A DNA stretch of 64,000 nucleotides from an uncultured Lachnospiraceae bacterium. Lineage in GTDB: Bacteria > Bacillota > Clostridia > Lachnospirales > Lachnospiraceae. The DNA lies in contig CAMNSZ010000001.1 of the NCBI GenBank assembly GCA_946557105.1, positions 186,001-250,000 on the forward strand. Reading direction: 5' to 3'. Numbering within the stretch: the first letter of the stretch is position 1; the number at the start of each line of letters is the position of its first letter. A program made the position numbers and the translations under genes. The notes under the pieces were generated by a model. It made no database searches and was not told the origin of the DNA. It was given only the letters and a program-made list of their open reading frames with translations. Below, in pieces: positions 1-8,198 of this stretch.

Positions 1-928
1 CTACGAAATCCGCTCCGTATGCAGTCTCCAAAAACCACCTTCCCAAAAACACGAAACCTACCAGAACGCAAAAACATAGACACATATTAAGAATAATGGA
101 TAGACTTATTTCTTCCGGGTTATCCTTTTTAGCCGAACGGTTATAGATAACATCCTTAAACGCATCCGGCAGAATCCACAGCATATTTCCCAGTGTAACT
201 GCCGTTCCGTAAAGACCAATCATATAATAATCTTCAATCATATATTGCAAAAACAAAATATCGGCATGATAATTGATATACATTAAAATATTCATAAGCA
301 TGGCTGGTATCGACACCCGAAAAATCTTACCAAGCATCCCTGCATTTAAAAGTCTCGGCTTGCATTCAAATATTTTAAACTTAATAATCAATCCGAAGGT
401 AAGCAGACAATGATCCGCTATTACGGCAATCATGACTGTAGTCACACTATACCTGAACGCATAATATGTAATAAACAAATTAAGCATATAAATAATAGTT
501 GTAACCAGATTAAACCTGTTTTTTTCCACTACACTCTCTACAATAGAAACAAATATAACTTGATTTTCTATCACACATAATACGGCAATGATAGCGACAT
601 ATTTATAAAATATCGGCACTGTCAAAACCACGGGTATGGCAATGCACAAATACAATATCAGCTGGCAATATAAAACTGTTGAAAATATGGTTTTTGCATT
701 ATCCGGGTCTTTCCTCTTATACATAGGATAGGCATTGCCGATTCCCAAATTCAAAAGCAGCTGCAGCAGACTCGCCAGATTCGTAATAGCAGTATACTCT
801 CCTCTCAGCTCCACCCCAAGACAACGATTAATCAATACCGAATTACCAAAACTCAAGGCAACACATAATAATTTATATCCCACAGACAGACCATATTGCC
901 TGACTACACTATCACTTTTCGTTTTCAA
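1..928 (-). CDS. Wzx-type polysaccharide flippase, C-terminus beyond window
   Basis: A reading frame stays open from a TTG at 926-928 to the window edge (309 codons), so the C-terminal part is missing. The translation is a chain of hydrophobic helices separated by short basic loops, with an N-terminal stretch (LSVGYKLLCVALSFGNSVLI, then CLGVELRGEYT) typical of MATE-like lipid-linked oligosaccharide flippases. Such proteins move undecaprenyl-linked repeat units across the membrane. The TTG start is chosen because GGAGGAG lies about 10 nt upstream and no other start in frame has a ribosome binding site. The start overlaps the end of the upstream glycosyltransferase gene by 17 nt, which indicates translational coupling in the polysaccharide operon. 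Family assignment is good; the exact substrate is unknown. Confidence 0.8.
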   Translation of the reverse strand, partial: MKTKSDSVVRQYGLSVGYKLLCVALSFGNSVLINRCLGVELRGEYTAITNLASLLQLLLNLGIGNAYPMYKRKDPDNAKTIFSTVLYCQLILYLCIAIPVVLTVPIFYKYVAIIAVLCVIENQVIFVSIVESVVEKNRFNLVTTIIYMLNLFITYYAFRYSVTTVMIAVIADHCLLTFGLIIKFKIFECKPRLLNAGMLGKIFRVSIPAMLMNILMYINYHADILFLQYMIEDYYMIGLYGTAVTLGNMLWILPDAFKDVIYNRSAKKDNPEEISLSIILNMCLCFCVLVGFVFLGRWFLETAYGADFV

Positions 929-2177
929 TACTTGTATTCTCCTCCAGCATATGCCGATAAGCGCTCATTAAAGCATCCCTGTTCAAGCTCGGATTATGCG
1001 TAACAGCCGCTTTTTTTTGTGCGTTTTGTGACAATTCTTCCGCCAGCCCGCGACTTTCAAACACACGCTTAATCTGCCATGCGCATAACACAGGGTCATT
1101 GGATCTGTAATACAGACATTCCGTTTCGTCTGTAGCCATATCGCTTGCTCCTCCGGCATAGGCAACTACGCACGGAACCCCCATAAGCATTGCCTCGCCT
1201 AACGTATTTGGACTGTTTTCAATCAGAGAGGGCAGTACAAAGGCTCTCGCCCTGCACATATATTCCGTCATCTCTTCTTCCTGAAGCGCACCGAGAAAAA
1301 TAATATTTTCCTCCAGCTTTAATTTTTTAATTTTCTTTTTTATAATATTGGAGTATCCGTAATACTTCACTGATTTTTTGTTCGTTTCAATCGGAGATAC
1401 TCCGGCCACATAGAGCTTCACATCCGGGAACTCCCTTTTTAAATAACCCACCGCATCTATTACAAAATGAAGCCCTTTTAGCGGAGAATATCCGTTCCCT
1501 ACAAATATGGCATGCTTTTCACATTGATTGACAGACCATTTTTTTTGGTAAAACAAAGGCCGCAGAATTCTATTGCAAATAAAATATTGGGCAGAGCCGT
1601 TTATAAAATAAGAATGTGCCCTATCCCAAAACGTTCTCCCTGTCAGGTAACGGACATTCGCTATCGTCTCTGTCTCCATGGATATCCTGTTTTCATATTT
1701 TAAATGCTTCTTAAAATACAAAATCCAGGAAGAAATTCTGTTTTTTTCCTTTCCTGAATACATATAATCGGCAATGGGCAAGCATCCGTATTGGTATGCC
1801 TCATAGCCTGAGAGAATACCCTGTAAGGATAAAATAACCGGTTGAAAATCAGATTTCGTGAACATATTTTGAATGGGGAATTCACTTCCCTCAACATGTA
1901 TAATATCCGGCTGAAAATCAGAAATAATCCAATCGCGCTCCCCTTCCGAAATACTCTTTCCGCCGGGGTCCTCCACCACATAGCATGTAATATTATCCAC
2001 TTCCTTTTTTAACCGGTTTACCTTCGGATAACTCATGGCTATTCCGATATGAACATCCGGCAATTCCTTAAGCTGCAGAACCATATTCATAATCCAGCCG
2101 CCAAAACCCCACTTTTTAATTTTAAGCTCGTCCGCAACAAAGGGAAGCTGCTGTGCCGTGACCCATAATATTCTCAT
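912..2177 (-). CDS. Glycosyltransferase family 4
   Basis: This 421-residue protein has the GT-B organisation of family 4 glycosyltransferases. The N-terminus starts with a short strand (MRILWVTAQQLPF) and the C-terminal nucleotide-sugar domain begins near residue 220 (FVGNGYSPLKGLHFVIDA), as in retaining transferases. The donor-binding motif appears near residue 335 as PSLIENSPNTLGEAM with the EX7E-like acidic pair. It probably adds one sugar to the lipid-linked repeat unit on the cytoplasmic face of the membrane. It starts at an ATG with AAGGAGAG upstream and its 3' end overlaps the flippase start. Donor and acceptor cannot be read from the sequence. Confidence 0.88.
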   Translation of the reverse strand: MRILWVTAQQLPFVADELKIKKWGFGGWIMNMVLQLKELPDVHIGIAMSYPKVNRLKKEVDNITCYVVEDPGGKSISEGERDWIISDFQPDIIHVEGSEFPIQNMFTKSDFQPVILSLQGILSGYEAYQYGCLPIADYMYSGKEKNRISSWILYFKKHLKYENRISMETETIANVRYLTGRTFWDRAHSYFINGSAQYFICNRILRPLFYQKKWSVNQCEKHAIFVGNGYSPLKGLHFVIDAVGYLKREFPDVKLYVAGVSPIETNKKSVKYYGYSNIIKKKIKKLKLEENIIFLGALQEEEMTEYMCRARAFVLPSLIENSPNTLGEAMLMGVPCVVAYAGGASDMATDETECLYYRSNDPVLCAWQIKRVFESRGLAEELSQNAQKKAAVTHNPSLNRDALMSAYRHMLEENTSIENEK

Positions 2178-2189
2178 TGCGCTCTCCTT

Positions 2190-3155
2190 CTATTCACTGT
2201 AATAATTTCTTAAATCCTGAATCAGCTGGCTTGTTCTCGCCTTTTTTCCTATGTTATTTAAATGAAATATGGTATCAAAAAAATAATTTGTCGGATAAAT
2301 ATAATCAGTAAAATCGGATATGACCGACGCTTTCAATTTTTCGGATAAGTCCTTCTTAAAACCAACATACACTTCATCCGAGGGCCTGTCCGGAGTATCG
2401 GCAATCGGGTATCCTGCAATTAGTAAGGTCGCTCCCCTCTCGGCTAAATAATCGTTTAAATCATTCAATCTCTGTGCTTCGCTATCCGAAATTGCAGGCG
2501 CCTGTATATCCCCTTCCTGAAACTCATATTCCAATCCCTCGTCCTCCCAATCAATATCTCCGTATTTATTGAAGGCAGAACGGCTATATACATTCTCGCC
2601 GTCCAAATTTCCAGTGTTTGACAGCCATTTATCAATACATTTCTTTAGATACACCGGATAAGCCTTTATCATCGGCTTTATATCCTCCCCCCTTAATATG
2701 CCCCATAGTTTAAAGTGATTTTCAATCGTTACCCAAGCCAATTCATAATTACTAATCATTTCCCCATCCCAATAATTTGTATGACAAATAATATAAATAT
2801 CCCCTTCTCTCACATTGAATAAAGCCATTCTTTCCAAAAAAGCATTTCCCAAACTACCGTGCAGTCCCATATTGACAACAGGCATTCCAAGGGCTTCTTC
2901 TATCTCCTCTGACTCAATCCCAAACGCCAAATTGGAATTTGCCACCAAAACTATCTTAGGCTCTTCAATGCTTTCCAGTCTGTCCACCTTATCTATCAGG
3001 GAAGCCTGATAACTCAACAAATACTGTGGCGATAGGCAAAGTAAAAATCCCCCTACAAGAAAAAGCATTAAAAATAATTTAACAATAAATTTAACAACTT
3101 TAACAACTTTAATAACTTTATTAGAACTGAAAATAAATAAATTGTGTTTGCTCAT
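2190..3155 (-). CDS. Membrane-anchored SGNH-like (DltD/AlgJ-like) acyltransferase partner
   Basis: The 321-residue product has one N-terminal membrane anchor (about residues 20-45) followed by an extracytoplasmic domain. A block-I-like motif VLVANSNLAFGI near residue 70 replaces the usual GDS, a glycine-rich GLHGSLGN follows, and a C-terminal DTIFHLNNIGKK supplies the D-x-x-H pair seen in SGNH/DltD-type domains. It directly follows and overlaps the MBOAT gene by 35 nt, which is the classical pairing for O-acylation of exported glycans. I infer it accepts or transfers the acyl group outside the cell. The residues before the anchor come from three 9-bp repeats (VVK VVK VIK). The N-x-N in block I is not the canonical Ser nucleophile, so enzymatic activity is uncertain. 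Confidence 0.65.
   Translation of the reverse strand: MSKHNLFIFSSNKVIKVVKVVKFIVKLFLMLFLVGGFLLCLSPQYLLSYQASLIDKVDRLESIEEPKIVLVANSNLAFGIESEEIEEALGMPVVNMGLHGSLGNAFLERMALFNVREGDIYIICHTNYWDGEMISNYELAWVTIENHFKLWGILRGEDIKPMIKAYPVYLKKCIDKWLSNTGNLDGENVYSRSAFNKYGDIDWEDEGLEYEFQEGDIQAPAISDSEAQRLNDLNDYLAERGATLLIAGYPIADTPDRPSDEVYVGFKKDLSEKLKASVISDFTDYIYPTNYFFDTIFHLNNIGKKARTSQLIQDLRNYYSE
3091..3117. repeat. Three tandem 9-bp units in SGNH-like gene
   Basis: TTAACAACT occurs twice and TTAATAACT once in direct tandem. On the coding strand the units encode V/I-V/I-K repeats just before the membrane anchor. The unit length is a multiple of three, so copy-number change would alter the anchor-proximal basic segment without breaking the frame. 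Confidence 0.8.
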
Positions 3156-4617
3156 GACCTATTCCGTATACTCCATGTATTAAAATAATCAACAATGCGA
3201 CAATATATACAATCCAGCGATAAACAATCTGTTGTTTCAAAATCTTTGTTTTCCAATCTTGTCCGCAATACTGCAAGTAATCTGTAACCAGTAAAAACAA
3301 AAAGGAAAATAACAGTATTACTATATTTGAATAACTACCAAACATAGAAAGCAGATTATCACTGAATAAATAAGGCAGATAGAAATCGTCAAAAATTTTT
3401 TCCTGCATTTGAAATGCCGTTTCTAAGTCTCTTGCCCGAAAATACAGCCACATATAACAAACAGCGGCAAAGGTTAAAACTCTGCACAATATTTTCCATC
3501 CAAATGACGATGTATTAATTTTCAGTTTATAATTTAGTTTAGCAAAAAGCGGTTTAAGCAAGTCGTATAAAATTAAATAACACCCGTTACCCCCCCCCCA
3601 CACGATATAGCCCCATGCGGCGCCATGCCATAAACCGGAGCTTAAAAATACAATCAGTGTATTCATATATTTTCTCAAGCGTCCTTTTCGGTTCCCCCCC
3701 AAAGGAATATATAAATAATCCGTAAACCATGATGTCAGAGAGATATGCCATCTCCGCCAAAAATCCTTGATGTTTGACGCTAAGTATGGAGCGTTGAAAT
3801 TTTCCTGCAAGTGAAATCCCAAGACTTCGGCGCTCCCGATTGCAATTTGCGTATATCCATGAAAATCACAATATATTTGAAATGCAAACAGCACTATACA
3901 CATTAATAGCATCATCCCGTTATATGAATTATAGTGAGACAATATGGGGTCAATAATGGATGCTATTCTATCGGCAATCACCATTTTCAAAATCAAGCCG
4001 TAAACCATTGTAAGCAGACCATGCCTCGCGCTTTCTACATGGAAATTCGTAGGAATGTTTATCTGCTTCAACAAGTTTTTCGACCTTTCGATAGGTCCTG
4101 CAACCAGCTGTGGGAAAAAGGAGATAAAAAGAGCATACTTTAAAATATTCTTTTCTGCGTAAATTTCACCTCTATATACGTCCATTGTATAACTCAGACA
4201 CTGAAATATAAAAAACGAAATACCCACCGGCAGCAAAATATCAAACTCCGGCTTATGTAATTCAATACCGGCGCGAAGACATAAAGCGCTTATATTGTCA
4301 AATGCAAAATCAAAATATTTAAAGAAAAAAAGCACGGACAAATTTGTCGCAAAACTGAATGCAACAAATATCTTTTTCCAGCGATAAATTCTCTCTTTGT
4401 TCCATTTACTTCTTTTTACACGCTCAATAAGCAACCCGCTGATATACGTGACAAGCGTTGAAAAAATAATTAACAAAATATATTTTGCATTCCAGCACAT
4501 ATAAAAATAGTAACTGGCAGCCAACAGCCAAATATATCTTACTTTTTGGGGAATTATGAAATAAAGCAAAATGACTATAGGAAAAAATATTAAAAAATGC
4601 AGTGAATTAAAAAGCAA
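3121..4617 (-). CDS. MBOAT family O-acyltransferase (AlgI/DltB-like)
   Basis: This polytopic protein of 498 residues has the family hallmarks: N-terminal LFNSLHFLIFFPIV, the WRRWHISLTSWFTDYLYIPLGG block, and the SGLWHGAAW block with the conserved catalytic histidine. MBOAT proteins pass acyl groups from the cytoplasm to exported glycans. I place the start at a TTG (4615-4617) because AGGAGG lies 8 nt upstream; a GTG six nt earlier is too close to that site. The gene is followed by the SGNH-like partner with a 35-nt overlap. Ten consecutive G residues (3590-3599) encode part of the WGGGNG segment just after the catalytic block, which makes the gene prone to frameshift by slippage. Confidence 0.92.
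   Translation of the reverse strand: MLFNSLHFLIFFPIVILLYFIIPQKVRYIWLLAASYYFYMCWNAKYILLIIFSTLVTYISGLLIERVKRSKWNKERIYRWKKIFVAFSFATNLSVLFFFKYFDFAFDNISALCLRAGIELHKPEFDILLPVGISFFIFQCLSYTMDVYRGEIYAEKNILKYALFISFFPQLVAGPIERSKNLLKQINIPTNFHVESARHGLLTMVYGLILKMVIADRIASIIDPILSHYNSYNGMMLLMCIVLFAFQIYCDFHGYTQIAIGSAEVLGFHLQENFNAPYLASNIKDFWRRWHISLTSWFTDYLYIPLGGNRKGRLRKYMNTLIVFLSSGLWHGAAWGYIVWGGGNGCYLILYDLLKPLFAKLNYKLKINTSSFGWKILCRVLTFAAVCYMWLYFRARDLETAFQMQEKIFDDFYLPYLFSDNLLSMFGSYSNIVILLFSFLFLLVTDYLQYCGQDWKTKILKQQIVYRWIVYIVALLIILIHGVYGIGHEQTQFIYFQF
3590..3599 (-). repeat. Poly-G tract (10 G on coding strand) inside MBOAT gene
   Basis: On the minus strand the codons TGG GGG GGG GGT form an uninterrupted run of ten G. 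The frame is open in this copy. A gain or loss of one base would truncate the protein shortly after the catalytic His block. Confidence 0.9.
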
Positions 4618-4635
4618 GCGCACAACCTCCTTTCT

Positions 4636-5736
4636 TTAAATAAACTCCTTGAAATCCTCCAAAAAATTGCGGTAATCAAAAAGCTCCCTCCGGATATTGT
4701 CTTTCTTTTTTTCTACTTTGCCCAAAAATTCCGAGGTAAAATCCGAGGTTTGGCCAATTAAAATACTGTTGTCTCCGTTAAGATACTCCTCAATGTTACT
4801 GAATCTGTTGGCGATTACAGGCGTGCCGCATGCAATTGTCTCAGGCACCTTGGTAGGAAAGCCCGCCTGCACTACCTTGTTCTGTTCACGGAGTATTATG
4901 GTCCAATCAACTCCTTTTGTCATTTGTATAACCTGTCTGTTGGACACCCTTCCCCAGAATTTCACATGGCTTCCTTCGTATTTGTAATGATACATTGTCT
5001 CAAATTGTTCCTTAGTGACACCTATAACATGCAGAAAAACCTGCCTTTTCTCCGCCGTCTTTTCTACGGTATCAATGATGACATCAAGTCTTTCCTTCTG
5101 TGCGCTTGGTGTTCCCGCGTATATCAGAGTCAACGTGTTTTCGTCCGACTGCGCCGGATAACCCTCTAACGCCTCCACGCTCCATTTGTCCTCATTCAAA
5201 TCCACCAATGGCGGAATTTTAACGGTTTTCACCTTTGCACCGTAATAACGATATAAATAATCGCTGATAGCTATTATCCCGTCCAGTCTCGGATGCACAT
5301 ACCTCATCCTTAATTCACTGTCAAGCCCCTTCACTGTCTTAAACACGATATTTCCCTTGGGCACATACCATTCCGTAGCATCCGCATAACATTTTATACC
5401 CTTTCTTTTACAGAAGCGCCGTATGGCATTTAATGCCACAGCCGGATAATTATAAGCTATCACATAGCCTGCCTTGTATTCCTCGATAAGCCGCCGAACC
5501 CTTCTTCCGCTGAAGAGATATTTTCTTTGCGGTTCACGCTTATACTCAACGCACTCAAAGCCCTCGTAATTCACAAGCGCCGCCTGCGTCTGTCCGCCAT
5601 TCGTCAAAGCGTTGACAAATATCACCCTATACCCCAGCTCCCTCAGTATTTTACCGTTTGACAGCACTCTCAAGGCCGCGGCATTTTTATCCGGAAGCTG
5701 AAATCCCCCTATATATAAAATCGTCTGCTCATGCAT
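4636..5736 (-). CDS. Glycosyltransferase family 4-like protein
   Basis: The 366-residue product starts ILYIGGFQLPDKNAAALRV, a typical N-terminal GT-B opening in which a glycine-rich loop follows the first strand. The C-terminal half contains LIYAGTPSAQKERLDVIIDT and the acceptor/donor motif PTKVPETIACGTPVIA near residue 300. It probably transfers one sugar during repeat-unit assembly in the cytoplasm. The gene sits between the MBOAT gene (18 nt downstream) and the hexapeptide acetyltransferase gene (17 nt upstream). The start ATG has GGAG upstream. The sugar is not predictable. Confidence 0.8.
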   Translation of the reverse strand: MHEQTILYIGGFQLPDKNAAALRVLSNGKILRELGYRVIFVNALTNGGQTQAALVNYEGFECVEYKREPQRKYLFSGRRVRRLIEEYKAGYVIAYNYPAVALNAIRRFCKRKGIKCYADATEWYVPKGNIVFKTVKGLDSELRMRYVHPRLDGIIAISDYLYRYYGAKVKTVKIPPLVDLNEDKWSVEALEGYPAQSDENTLTLIYAGTPSAQKERLDVIIDTVEKTAEKRQVFLHVIGVTKEQFETMYHYKYEGSHVKFWGRVSNRQVIQMTKGVDWTIILREQNKVVQAGFPTKVPETIACGTPVIANRFSNIEEYLNGDNSILIGQTSDFTSEFLGKVEKKKDNIRRELFDYRNFLEDFKEFI

Positions 5737-5753
5737 CGTCCTGCGTCTCCTTA

Positions 5754-6311
5754 TCAGACTCGATTATGAAGGAACTTCGTCTCTCTCTTTTGAATAAATA
5801 CGCTTCCGGCGGGAACCTCTCCCTTTACAATACTGCCGGCGCCGATTACCGCATTTTCTCCGATAACGCTTCCGCGTAAAATCACGGCGTCGGCTCCTAT
5901 CCATGCGTTTGAACCTATTTTCACCGGACTTACCAGAAACTTGCCCGCCTTAATGCCCCCCTCGGCCTTGTAATCATGATCATGGTCATAAATCAAGACT
6001 CCTGGACCGAATTCGACTCCTTCCCCTATTTCGATTTTGTCACGGCAAAACACCATACAATTATAATTGAAGGATACGTTATCACTTATCACCAAACGGG
6101 CGTTTTTTCTCACCTTTATTTTTACTCCGCTATGCGCGCGGACTCTCCGTCCAAAGAAGATGCTCCCCCCCCTGTCCAGCTCGATACTGACGTTCGGTGA
6201 AAAACGCTCAACCCCCTTAAAGGAAAAACCGTTAAAATGAAATATTTTTAATACCACGCACCGTATAAACGATACAAAGACACTGATTAAATTATTTACT
6301 TTCCTATGCAT
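5754..6311 (-). CDS. Left-handed beta-helix (hexapeptide) acetyltransferase
   Basis: The 185-residue protein contains hexapeptide repeats, including RAHSGVKIKV, ISDNVSFNYN, IGEGVEFGPG, IGSNAWIGAD and IGENAVIGAG, and a DHDHDY loop with catalytic-type histidines. This architecture is shared by acetyl-CoA dependent WbbJ/WcaF and maltose/serine acetyltransferases. It lacks the N-terminal Rossmann-like half of PglD, so O-acetylation of a sugar is as likely as N-acetylation. The start overlaps the preceding glycosyltransferase by 8 nt. It probably acts in the cytoplasm on a nucleotide sugar or lipid-linked intermediate. Confidence 0.85.
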   Translation of the reverse strand: MHRKVNNLISVFVSFIRCVVLKIFHFNGFSFKGVERFSPNVSIELDRGGSIFFGRRVRAHSGVKIKVRKNARLVISDNVSFNYNCMVFCRDKIEIGEGVEFGPGVLIYDHDHDYKAEGGIKAGKFLVSPVKIGSNAWIGADAVILRGSVIGENAVIGAGSIVKGEVPAGSVFIQKRETKFLHNRV

Positions 6312-7452
6312 CTATCAGCCCTCTCACCTTATTTATATAGGCCTGTACTACAATATCCCTTGAAAAATTTTTCTGCACATGCTCGCGCCCGCGGGCTCCC
6401 ATTGCTTTTCTTTCCGAATTATCAAGCTTTAAAAAGTCCTCGATTTTCTTAACCAGCTCGTCCACGTTTCCGCCGTGATACATAAAACCCGTTACACCGT
6501 CAATCAACGTCTCCCTGCAGCCGGCATTATCCGTAGTTATAATAAATCTTCCCGAGCTTGCATTTTCCAAAAGTACGTTGCTCATTCCTTCCCCGTAAGT
6601 TGAAGGATGAATTATTGCATGCGCTCTCTCTATAAACGGCTTCACATCCTTTTGCTGCCCTCTGTAAAATACAATTTTTCGCTCTCCCAGATTCTGCAGC
6701 TCACTCTCGTAATGCTTCTCCGTAGGCTCGATAAATCCAAGTATATTAAACTCGGTATTCGGATATTTCTCCTTTATCCGTTTTGCCGCTTCAATATAAT
6801 CGTCCACTCCTTTATCGTGAAGCACCCTTCCTATATAATTAAATACAACCTTTTCTCCTTCTATCCCGTTTCCGCCATCCGGGTAGCTTTGCAACGGAAA
6901 TCTTTCCGTATTGACACCCGAACCCGGAATCAGCTGATAGCTTCCCCTCACCAGCTTCCTCTTCAAAGCCAATTTCATATTTTCCTCGTTTTGAAAAAAA
7001 ACACAGCCGGATTTTCTGAAAGCAGCCTTAAATAAAAACAGTATGAAAATTTGCAGCGCCTTATTCATACACAGCACACTGCCAAGTCCGGTCACATTAT
7101 TAATATACGAAATCCCAAGACCCGCCGCCGCCAGACTTCCATAGACATTCGGCTTTGAAGTATAAGTGAGAACCACATCCGGTCGATATTTGCACATCAT
7201 TCTGCGATAGTGTAACAGCAATTTTAAATCGGAAACGGGATTCGTTCCCCTTCGGTCGATAAATACATCCTCATGCTTAAAACGACTGTTCTTCATCAGC
7301 TCAAGCTTTTCGCCGTAAGGGCAGGAAACCAAAACATTAAAACCCGCATCCTCCAAGCCTTCTACCAATTCCTTCCTAAAACAATATACATCATCATCAT
7401 GATTTGTAAGCAGCGCCACAACGGGCTTTTTTCTGTTGACAGATTTTTTCAT
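6304..7452 (-). CDS. Glycosyltransferase family 4, PglA/CapM-like
   Basis: The 382-residue protein follows the N-terminal pattern of the PglA/TuaA/CapM group (VALLTNHDDDVYCFRKELVE, then TYTSKPNVYGSLAA and NVTGLGSVL), which add the second sugar onto an undecaprenyl-diphospho primer. The C-terminal half has FNYIGRVLHDKGVDDYIEA and the HPSTYGEGMSNVLLENA motif with the EX7E-type glutamates. It lies directly downstream of the PglC-like initiating transferase, which supports a role in the second step. AAGGAG is 8 nt upstream of the ATG. The exact sugar transferred is unknown. Confidence 0.88.
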   Translation of the reverse strand: MKKSVNRKKPVVALLTNHDDDVYCFRKELVEGLEDAGFNVLVSCPYGEKLELMKNSRFKHEDVFIDRRGTNPVSDLKLLLHYRRMMCKYRPDVVLTYTSKPNVYGSLAAAGLGISYINNVTGLGSVLCMNKALQIFILFLFKAAFRKSGCVFFQNEENMKLALKRKLVRGSYQLIPGSGVNTERFPLQSYPDGGNGIEGEKVVFNYIGRVLHDKGVDDYIEAAKRIKEKYPNTEFNILGFIEPTEKHYESELQNLGERKIVFYRGQQKDVKPFIERAHAIIHPSTYGEGMSNVLLENASSGRFIITTDNAGCRETLIDGVTGFMYHGGNVDELVKKIEDFLKLDNSERKAMGARGREHVQKNFSRDIVVQAYINKVRGLIDA

Positions 7453-7476
7453 ACCGTAAGCTCCTTAAGCTCCCTT

Positions 7477-8163
7477 CTAATCGCCTAATACCGCTATCAT
7501 GGTTTTCAATAATGTTCCCATTTCCCGCAGACAGCTAAATTTTCTTATGCTCTCCAAATTATACTTCATCTTTTCAGGCAAAACCTCGTTGACATATACT
7601 TTATCCACATCCTCGGCATTTTCCAGCAACTCGGCTTCATCCTTATACCGGATGCTAGCCTCTGAAGTAACTCCCGCCGGCAGCAACAATGTGGCGAACA
7701 TTTCAGGCGTATATTTTTTTACATAATAGGTGCTTTCGGGACGTGTGCCGCAAAAGCTCATATCGCCCGCAATAATGTTGATTAACTGCGGCAGCTCATC
7801 CAAACGATATTTTCTCAAAACAGCCCCTATTTTAGTTATCCTGTTGTCATTTCGGACCGTTACCTGCGAGCCGACCTTATCCGCATTTACTGTCATTGTT
7901 CGGAATTTGAGGATTTTGAATTTTCTTCCGTACTGAGTAATCCTCTCCTGTCGGTAAAGAAATCCCCCTTTAGAATCCAAAACGATTAATACCGCAATGA
8001 TAAGCATGGCCGGAAACAAAATGAACAGCAGCAATATCGCCGCCGCAAAGTCAAAAGCCCGCTTTAAAAACAGGCTGAGCTTTTTCTTTCTCAGTCTGTC
8101 ATAATATGGTCGTACGGCTTTTGTTCTCATATAACCCGGCAATTCTTCCCATTCTCTCAACAT
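7477..8163 (-). CDS. Initiating sugar-phosphate transferase (PglC/Bac_transf family)
   Basis: The protein has one N-terminal hydrophobic re-entrant segment (FDFAAAILLLFILFPAMLIIAV) followed by the family core KFRTMTVNADKVG, RLDELPQLINIIAGDMSFCGTRPE. These motifs carry the catalytic Asp-Glu pair of monotopic phosphoglycosyl transferases. The enzyme transfers a sugar-1-phosphate from a UDP-sugar to undecaprenyl phosphate and so starts repeat-unit synthesis at the membrane. I prefer the ATG at 8163; an in-frame TTG at 8187 gives eight more residues but has no better ribosome binding site. The dehydratase and aminotransferase genes upstream suggest a diamino-trideoxy sugar as substrate. Confidence 0.9.
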   Translation of the reverse strand: MLREWEELPGYMRTKAVRPYYDRLRKKKLSLFLKRAFDFAAAILLLFILFPAMLIIAVLIVLDSKGGFLYRQERITQYGRKFKILKFRTMTVNADKVGSQVTVRNDNRITKIGAVLRKYRLDELPQLINIIAGDMSFCGTRPESTYYVKKYTPEMFATLLLPAGVTSEASIRYKDEAELLENAEDVDKVYVNEVLPEKMKYNLESIRKFSCLREMGTLLKTMIAVLGD

Positions 8164-8198
8164 TTTCTCTCGCACCACCGCTCTCAATGTCTGTTTAT

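Noticed and set aside
983..1165. A 60-codon minus-strand frame within the glycosyltransferase gene at 0.9-2.2 kb
   Set aside because: It is an out-of-frame shadow of that gene on the same strand.
3091..3117. Short tandem repeats as a CRISPR array
   Set aside because: Units are only 9 bp, contiguous without spacers and inside a coding region; no cas gene is present in the window.
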